Assembly: GCA_015179045.1 (NCBI GenBank) | Contig: WHUZ01000056.1 | Coordinates: 310,001 to 374,000 of the forward strand | From: Kalaharituber pfeilii | Taxonomy: Eukaryota; Ascomycota; Pezizomycetes; Pezizales; Pezizaceae | Reading direction: 5' to 3' | Length of the DNA stretch: 64,000 nucleotides | Shown: positions 58,348 to 64,000 of the stretch, piece by piece | Numbering within the stretch: the stretch's first letter is position 1 | Layout: each line of letters starts with the position of its first letter | Notes under the pieces: model-generated | The model's input: only the letters and a program-made list of their open reading frames with translations | The model's database searches: none | What the model was told of the DNA's origin: nothing | Translations under genes and position numbers: made by a program

Positions 58348-60462
58348 ATGGCGTTTGTACATCGTTCAATCGGGCGGTTCCAAAAGGCATGTTGAAACCA
58401 GTTCCTCAATCTCAAGCAATTGCCACTAACTGCATACCTGGCAGAGGACCGAAGACGGTGTTACCGTGGGACATGTTGTTCAGCAGATTACGTTGACAGA
58501 CGACTTTCTCGAAAAAGTAATCCACCCCCCTGCCGAGCAGATTTATTGATTTCCGTCGTCCATTCACTGACAGAATTGCACTTTGGCAGCTCCTTTTAAA
58601 TACCAAGGCATGGCGGGATGCGTGGTCTGATATCATCAGTTTCCAAACAGGCTCTTCCGAGAGTTATGTTACCGTATACCAGCCGATACCTGCCAGTGAG
58701 GACAACACGAATTATGAGCCGGCAGAAACACCTCCGGAGGTTATGCAACGAGTGGAGAAATTTGGGTCACTTGTGAAAGAGCTGAGGCTCGAGTTGCTTG
58801 AGGAAATCAAGCTCATGGAAAGGGCCGTGGTTGAGCCCTTGATGGACACAAAGGTTAGAGTTTGCAATTTTGACAGCCAGTTTCAAAACGGCGGGCAAAA
58901 CTGACTGCAATTGGCATATCAGAAATACTTGGAGCCACTCAAAAAAGCATTGAAGAAACGAGACAACAAGAAACTGGACTATGAAAGATACCTCAAAGAG
59001 GTGGAGCACCTGAAAAAGAAGAGGAGCCGGACAGACAGGTCGGTTGGTAATAATCACGAATGACAGATGAAAGTGCTAACAATAATCCTAGGGAGAATTC
59101 TGTCCTGGCAAAGGCGGAAGCCAATTTAGAAGCAGCTACAACGGTTCGTTTCTTCTCATAACCTGTAGCACAAGCGTATTTATTGACTGGATACACATAA
59201 AGACATACCAAAGCCATGACGAAAGGATCTTAGAATGGGCCCCTCCACTTCTTGAGAAGGCAAATGAATGCGTGTTACTTGTTTTCCAAACACTAGTAGC
59301 CGCGCAAGTTTCCTTATTGGCGAGATCTTACACGGTTTTACTTGAATATACCCAAGAAGTCGGTTACGAGCAGTCTGATCGTTTCGTGGAAGAATGGGAA
59401 GAGGTATTCCAACCGATAAAGCGCCACACCGAGGAAAACCTTGCAATCATAAAATCCGGCAAGGCGGTGAGGATGCCAATGAATCAGTTGGTTGCATCAA
59501 AATCAATAATTCCCTTACCGGGGAAGCTTACACGGGGAACACCTCCACCACCGCCACCAAACCCCCCCAGCTCCGTCTCTGCTAAGCCATTGATTGGAAG
59601 GACTTCCACTGCAAGCTCTGATACATCCACTGTTCGGAACGTACTTCCTGCAAGTAGCACTAAGCCTGCGTTGATCGGTCGCGCATCTACATCCAACCTG
59701 TCTTCCCACTTTGCTAAACACAATCTCAGAGACGAGTCTCCGCCGCCACCACTTCCGGGAAACAAGCCTCCTCCACCTTCAAGCGCAATAAAACCTCAGA
59801 ACTCATTCTCGAACCTCTCAGTTTATGAAGGCGCAACTCGGCCGCATGTACAACGTGTTGTCTCTGCAGGCTCTACGCATCTCTCTGTTGGTGCTACCGC
59901 GCAAGACGGAAAACCTGAATGGGCTCGCCTGCGCCCAACGAGCTCTAGCTCGCGGTACTCTGCGAATAGTGAAGGTCATGCTCCGACAGAGAGCTCTGTG
60001 ACGAGCTTCGAAGATGCAAGATCACAGTTTGGGAATCCCGCTAGAGTTGGCGGTGTACATAGTGCAATTGAACAATCATTAGCTGCACAGCTCAGTTCGA
60101 AGCCAGGCCTCCGCCCAACCTCATCAAGTGGATACTCGGTCACATCTACAGGGACAACGGCGAGTGCTATTGCTGCAAAGAAAAAGCCACCACCGCCACC
60201 GCCGAAGCCTAAGCCAAAGAAATTTGACAACGCAGTCTATGTTACGGCGTTGTACACCTTTGAGGGTCAGGCTGAAGGGGATTTGGCGTTCAAGGAGGGG
60301 GACCGGATAAAAGTTACAAAAAAGACAGACAGTATTGATGGTGAGTATCCAGAACTTGCAGCCTTTTGACTATCTCTGACGGTTGCTGCAATAGACTGGT
60401 GGGAAGGGGAGCTTGATGGTAGGAAAGGGGAGTTTCCAGCGAATTATACTATCGAACAGTAG
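58348..60462 (+). CDS. BAR-SH3 domain adaptor protein
   Basis: Predicted 582-residue protein in seven exons: 58348-58386, 58445-58516, 58590-58853, 58923-59038, 59092-59143, 59203-60340 and 60395-60462; all phases agree. Intron 1 has a GC donor (GCATGT), with CTAAC before the CAG. Residues 1 to about 250 form a BAR-type helical bundle: MAFVHRSIGRFQK at the start, TKAWRDAWSDII, LEPLKKALKKRDNKKLDYER and AKAEANLEAATTTYQSHDER. Residues 280-500 are Ser/Pro-rich with PPPPPP runs. An SH3 domain fills 525-582 (ALYTFEGQAEGDLAFKEGD, DDWWEGELDGRKGEFPANYT). It belongs to the amphiphysin/Rvs-like BAR-SH3 adaptors that sense curved membranes and bind actin regulators in endocytosis. It differs from the classical Rvs167/Hob1 N-terminus, so I give no symbol. 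Confidence 0.88.
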
Positions 60463-60786
60463 TGCTTTCGCCATCCATATATATTTTTTTCATTTGCTCC
60501 TGTGTGTTTGAATATTACATGCCGTAGTCTCGTTTATTCCTGTTTTCCATCGTGGTTCTGGAAGCATCGATAAATACTGGTAATCACGTGCTCTAAGCCA
60601 AGACTTCTGGGGATGCTGCGCTGGAGATGCGCCTAACAACAGCCACGAGCGCTTTTAGAACAGTTCGTCTACAGTGAACTCCCCCAACAACTTTTCGCAT
60701 CTTTCTGTCTGGCCATATCAGCCGTACTCTTGTCATATATTCTTCGCGCGTAGACCAGTATACTACCCGCCGTACAGAATTGCGAA
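60463..60786. promoter_or_regulatory. Short intergenic promoter of the YRA1/MLO3 homologue
   Basis: 324 bp between the BAR-SH3 stop and the next start codon. It must hold both the upstream gene's 3' end and this gene's promoter and leader. The T-rich stretch at 60476-60500 fits a polyadenylation region. Confidence 0.55.
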
Positions 60787-62776
60787 ATGGATAAGTCCTT
60801 GGACGAGGTTGTCCGTGAACGACAGGTACGTACATTCCGGGAGAGGTGACGATGGATGTTCACGAGCGCATCCGGCACCGACATGGTTTTGGCAGCGTTT
60901 CGACTGACGACGTTGTATGAATACAGGCACAGCGGCGCGCGGGTGATCGGAATCGGGGCTCAAGAGGCGGTAGTAGACGGGGTGTTAGAAAGGTTTGTTT
61001 TCTCTCATTCACATTTCGGAGAGCTGAAACTAAACGAAATCTCGCGAATTCGGCTTCTTTAGGCGTGTTACCCTTCATCCTCCTCCTGCTTGTCGTTCAG
61101 TTGTTCCTTCTGCATTTCCTAGATGCCCCTTTCTCATCTTTTATCTTCCTCCTGCACCTCTTTCTCCTCCTGCCCTGCTGTCGGCGGCAATCTCTCGACT
61201 GTCTGCAAAAGTCCTGAAAGAGAAGTCGGACATCATCCAGAGAGGGAAAAAGGCTAGCTCCCTTCCCTTCCTACACATCCAGAGGCTTTTATCAGCAAGG
61301 CGGCTTCGGCTTTTCCTGAAACTGCACACATTCTATATATATATGGAGAAGAGGAGGGGGGAAAGGAGGAGAAAAAGAGACGAAAGGAGAAGAAGCATCA
61401 CTACATCCGACCACAAGCCCCCCAGCCTCTGTTTATCGGTGAAGAAGAAGAGGAGACCCCACATCCATTATCATCACTCCCCAACGGTATCTCGTTCATA
61501 TACAGCCGAAAGAGCACCGTAACTAACACCCCAGACGCGTCGCACCCCGTTTTACGACGAGAATGTTTGGCAAGATATAGTCTGACCGAAATGAATACTC
61601 ATCATCATCTGTCCGGAATGGTGGAGGAGCAGGAGGTGCATGGGTGCATGATCGGTATGATGAGGATGGTGGGTTTGCACTTCCCACGGATGTAGATGTG
61701 GGTTTGGATAAATGAGAGAATAGAAGCCTAACTTTGGAGTTTTGCGATACAGACGATATGGGCGGAGCACCACCGCCTCGAGGTGGAGGAGGGTCCGCAC
61801 CACGACAGCCTGGTGCTGGTGGGGGACGAGCACGGGATGAGGGTGGAAGACTGTAAGTCCCTTTTCCTTCATATGGATGTTCAGGAAAACTAACCAGTTG
61901 TACAGACCACCCGGAGCAGCTCGCCTTCGTGTAGAGAACATACACTACGAACTTGGCCAGGAAGACCTAGTTGTACGTTACCTAAGTTCCCATAGATCCT
62001 TTTTTCAAAAGCTCAATCCTCTCCCGATCTCACAGTTTCTCGATGGTCACAAGTACTGACCTTAGCCCCATTCATAGAGTCTCTTTAACCGGATCGCCCC
62101 TCCTCTCTCTGTCACCCTAAAATACGACCGCGCAGGTCGTTCCGAAGGCATCGCCTATGTCACCTATGCCCAGGAATCTTATGCCCTCCGCGCCGTAGAG
62201 GAATTCGACGGCGCCAACGCGCATGGACAACCGATCTACCTCACCATCATCTCCTCTCCCAGCAATGGCAAGGCTGGCAGAAGCCTATTCGAGCGCGTGG
62301 AGGGAGCTCCTGTGCCGAGGAGGAGTCGGTCCCCAGATGACGACCGCGAAAAAAGGAGACTTCGCCCATCAGGCAGGGGGAGCAAGATCGATCGATATGT
62401 CCCCGCGGACCGAGAGCGGGATTGGGAGAGGTTAAGGGAGAGGGAGAGGAGGGATAGACCGATTGTGGACCGGAGAGAAGGGGACAGGGATAGGGACGGT
62501 GGGAGAAGAGGTGGACCAGGTGGTGGTGGTGGTGGTGGTGGTGGTGGTGGCGGTGGAGGCAGGGGAAGGAGGGGTGGTGGGCATCCTAGGCCGAAGAAAA
62601 CGCTGGAGGAATTGGATGAGGAGATGAGTAATTATTGGAATGGGGCAGGCGGAGAACAGGAGGAGGGAACGGATATGGCGGGAGCGACAGAGGAAGCGGG
62701 TAGTATGGGTATGGAAGAGAATGGAAATGGATTAGGGACTGTTCAGGTGACGGAGGACGATATGATGGTGGAATAG
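60787..62776 (+). CDS. Yra1/Mlo3 (ALY/REF) mRNA export adaptor
   Basis: Predicted 361-residue protein in six exons: 60787-60825, 60933-60992, 61581-61701, 61753-61852, 61906-61972 and 62078-62776; phases agree. The N-terminal box MDKSLDEVVRERQ and the C-terminal box KKTLEELDEEMSNYWN (about 312-327) are the two Sub2/UAP56-binding elements of ALY/REF proteins. Between them are an RGG-rich segment with GAWVHDRYDE, an RRM at about 110-185 (RLRVENIHYELGQEDL, SEGIAYVTY) and an Arg/Asp- and poly-Gly-rich tail. The protein couples the TREX complex to mRNA export. Introns 1, 3, 4 and 5 are 51-107 bp but intron 2 is 588 bp. The exon-2 acceptor may be 6 bp upstream (adding Ala-Gln) without a frame change. 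The Gly run is encoded by a (GGT)n microsatellite at about 62515-62550. Confidence 0.9.
60993..61580 (+). promoter_or_regulatory. 588-bp second intron of the YRA1/MLO3 homologue
   Basis: Starts with a weak donor GTTTGT and is best ended at the AG of ATATAG (61579-61580), which joins in phase to SDRNEYSS and the conserved AWVHDRYDE. The only good branch site, CTAAC, is at 61523-61527. The first AG after it (61533-61534) lies about 8 nt from the branch A; use of it would give 16 codons and then a stop. The interior is purine-rich (61340-61460) and has no conserved exon that I can see. Confidence 0.65.
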
Positions 62777-63743
62777 AGTTGGTGATGGAAGACTTGTGGT
62801 TGGCATTGCTGTTTTACGTAGTTTTTGATTGCATTTATAATATCCCAGCGGAGCCGTAGAGGGATGCCTCCATATATATTCACCCGTCACCGTCATCAAA
62901 CCAACTTCCCCCTCCCTCACCCGCTGTTTTACAAATATCAACATGTATTTTTGGTGTGTTGTCTGTACTTTTTTTTATTTTATTTTTTATTTTATTTTTA
63001 TTTATTTATTTATTTATTTTGCGTGTGTAATGCAGCTCGTGATGTTTGATAATATTCTGTCTAATTGAAAAGAGAAAAAAGAAAAAAAAAAAAAATTGTA
63101 ATCTGATAGTTTTTCTATCGAACCTCAACTCTCACCTTTTTGTAGATACATACATCTTTTTTAAACTCCCCCAGCCCCTCCTTTGGCATTGTTGTGTAAA
63201 ATAAAAGCCCTGAAAGCGTCCGATTTCATATTCACAAATATATATATTTCAAATGTTTCACTCCCACCACAGTTTGTACCATAAAACATGTACAACATAA
63301 CTTTTACATGTACATATCCTTCAGTGGTGGGGAAAAAAAAAAAAAAAAAAAAAAATTCATGAAAACTTTATTTTTCAACTCTTTTTCAAAGTACGTAAAA
63401 GCATCAAGTAAACGTAAATTTTTAAAAAAAAAAAAATCTTATATCCCTATAGAGGCGCAGTGCGGTGTTTTTTTTTAAAATAAAAAAAGGAAAGAGAAAA
63501 AAGAATTTCAACGGTAAACAAGAAACTTAGAAACTCCCATAAAGAATCTCTATTCATTGCGATTTTTGAATTTCAATGATAGTGTAAGTACTAAGTAGTA
63601 TTATGTACATACTCAAGTATGTATGTCTTTCTTTCCTTTTTTTTTTTTTTTTTACTATCTACCAAAAACCCCGTACCCATAACCAATATTAATCTTCTAT
63701 CCTCAGTTGATCTATTCCCATTTCTTAAACACAAATGCACCCT
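62777..63743. other. Convergent 3' spacer rich in A and T homopolymers
   Basis: Between the YRA1 homologue (plus) and the Tudor-SN gene (minus). Contains (TTTA)n at about 62985-63020, A-runs near 63080, 63330-63354 and 63425, and a T-run near 63640. No gene is supported. Confidence 0.6.
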
Positions 63744-64000
63744 CTAGTCTTCAGTGATATCTATGATTTCAGTAAGGTCAGCCATCATGCACTGTATCTT
63801 CAACGTTCATCGTCTCAAAGGGGAACCAGCTACTCACCTCCATATTCCCACATGCCCAACCTCTGCCCCCTCGCCTCCTCCTCTTTGTCCTTGACCGCCT
63901 TGATCACCTCCGGCCAGGCCCTCTCAAAGCCCTTCATCTTCCGCGCTGCCATCGCCATGCCCTCACTCACGATATCCGCATTCAAGCTCGCCTCAGCGGT
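63744..64000 (-). CDS. C-terminal end of a Tudor-SN (SND1/p100) homologue, partial
   Basis: The gene runs off the right edge. Two exons are visible on the minus strand: one from the window edge down to 63838, and the last at 63760-63744, separated by a 77-bp intron (GTGAGT...CATAG, CTGAC branch site). The translation reads ASLNADIVSEGMAMAARKMK, continues with EEEARGQRLGMWEYGDI and stops after TED. This is the usual end of Tudor-staphylococcal-nuclease proteins, in which the last, incomplete SN-like domain closes with GMWEYGD. Tudor-SN binds and processes structured RNA and acts in RNA granules and splicing. Only about 6% of the expected protein is present, so the call rests on this tail. Confidence 0.78.

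Noticed and set aside
61531..61580. Use of the AG at 61534 as the acceptor of the long YRA1 intron
   Set aside because: It lies about 8 nt from the branch A and leads to a stop after 16 codons; the AG at 61580 restores the conserved AWVHDRYDE. It is kept only as a possible regulatory acceptor.

Overview
The window is nuclear DNA of a filamentous ascomycete (Pezizomycotina). Coding genes are broken by short spliceosomal introns (mostly 50-105 bp, GT/GC...AG, with CTAAC or CTGAC branch sites). The recognisable proteins are standard fungal housekeeping and signalling proteins: a Hal4/Sat4-type kinase, Ssk1, a Whi3/Cip2-type RNA-binding protein, Ist3, dynein light intermediate chain, STRAP, Rom2, Atg3, Nse4, Vms1, a BAR-SH3 protein, a Yra1/Mlo3-type mRNA export adaptor and Tudor-SN. 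Fourteen supported genes in 64 kb is sparse for an ascomycete. Intergenic DNA is long and full of homopolymers and microsatellites, which fits a lineage with an expanded genome (Pezizomycetes would fit), but that placement is a guess. I see no bacterial, viral or intact transposon genes, no CRISPR array and no convincing tRNA or rRNA gene.

Layout. 0.75-2.74 kb: Hal4-like kinase (minus). 2.74-16.14 kb: a 13.4 kb stretch with no supported gene, holding a GC-rich island next to the kinase promoter, a 17-bp-periodic AAGACAGTA repeat cluster near 8 kb and one weak candidate exon at 12.36 kb. 16.14-18.54 kb: SSK1 (minus) with an extreme G/C-rich leader. 25.26-26.62 kb: Whi3/Cip2-like (plus). 27.89-28.78 kb: IST3 (minus), sharing a short bidirectional promoter with the 8-exon dynein light intermediate chain gene (29.33-31.32 kb, plus). 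32.29-33.54 kb: STRAP WD40 protein (minus). 38.23-43.64 kb: ROM2-type RhoGEF (plus). 44.74-45.97 kb: a secreted or membrane protein with Gln-Arg-Pro and poly-His tracts (plus). 45.97-50.12 kb: gene-poor, with an old divergent direct duplication. 50.12-51.26 kb: ATG3 (plus). 52.65-54.19 kb: NSE4 (plus), convergent with VMS1 (55.58-57.61 kb, minus) across a homopolymer-rich spacer. 58.35-60.46 kb: BAR-SH3 gene (plus). 60.79-62.78 kb: YRA1/MLO3 homologue (plus) with a 588-bp intron. 63.74-64.00 kb: 3' end of the Tudor-SN gene (minus).

There is no operon-like functional cluster. Some themes recur: stress and wall signalling (Hal4, Ssk1, Rom2), RNA handling (Whi3-like, Ist3, Yra1, STRAP, Tudor-SN) and protein or membrane turnover (Atg3, Vms1, BAR-SH3). 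No single new system stands out. The most interesting signals are the long YRA1 intron, which parallels the autoregulatory intron of yeast YRA1; the 17-bp-periodic repeat cluster; the palindrome GTACWGTAC, repeated ten times at seven places; and GC-rich islands upstream of many genes whose coding strand is consistently C-rich.
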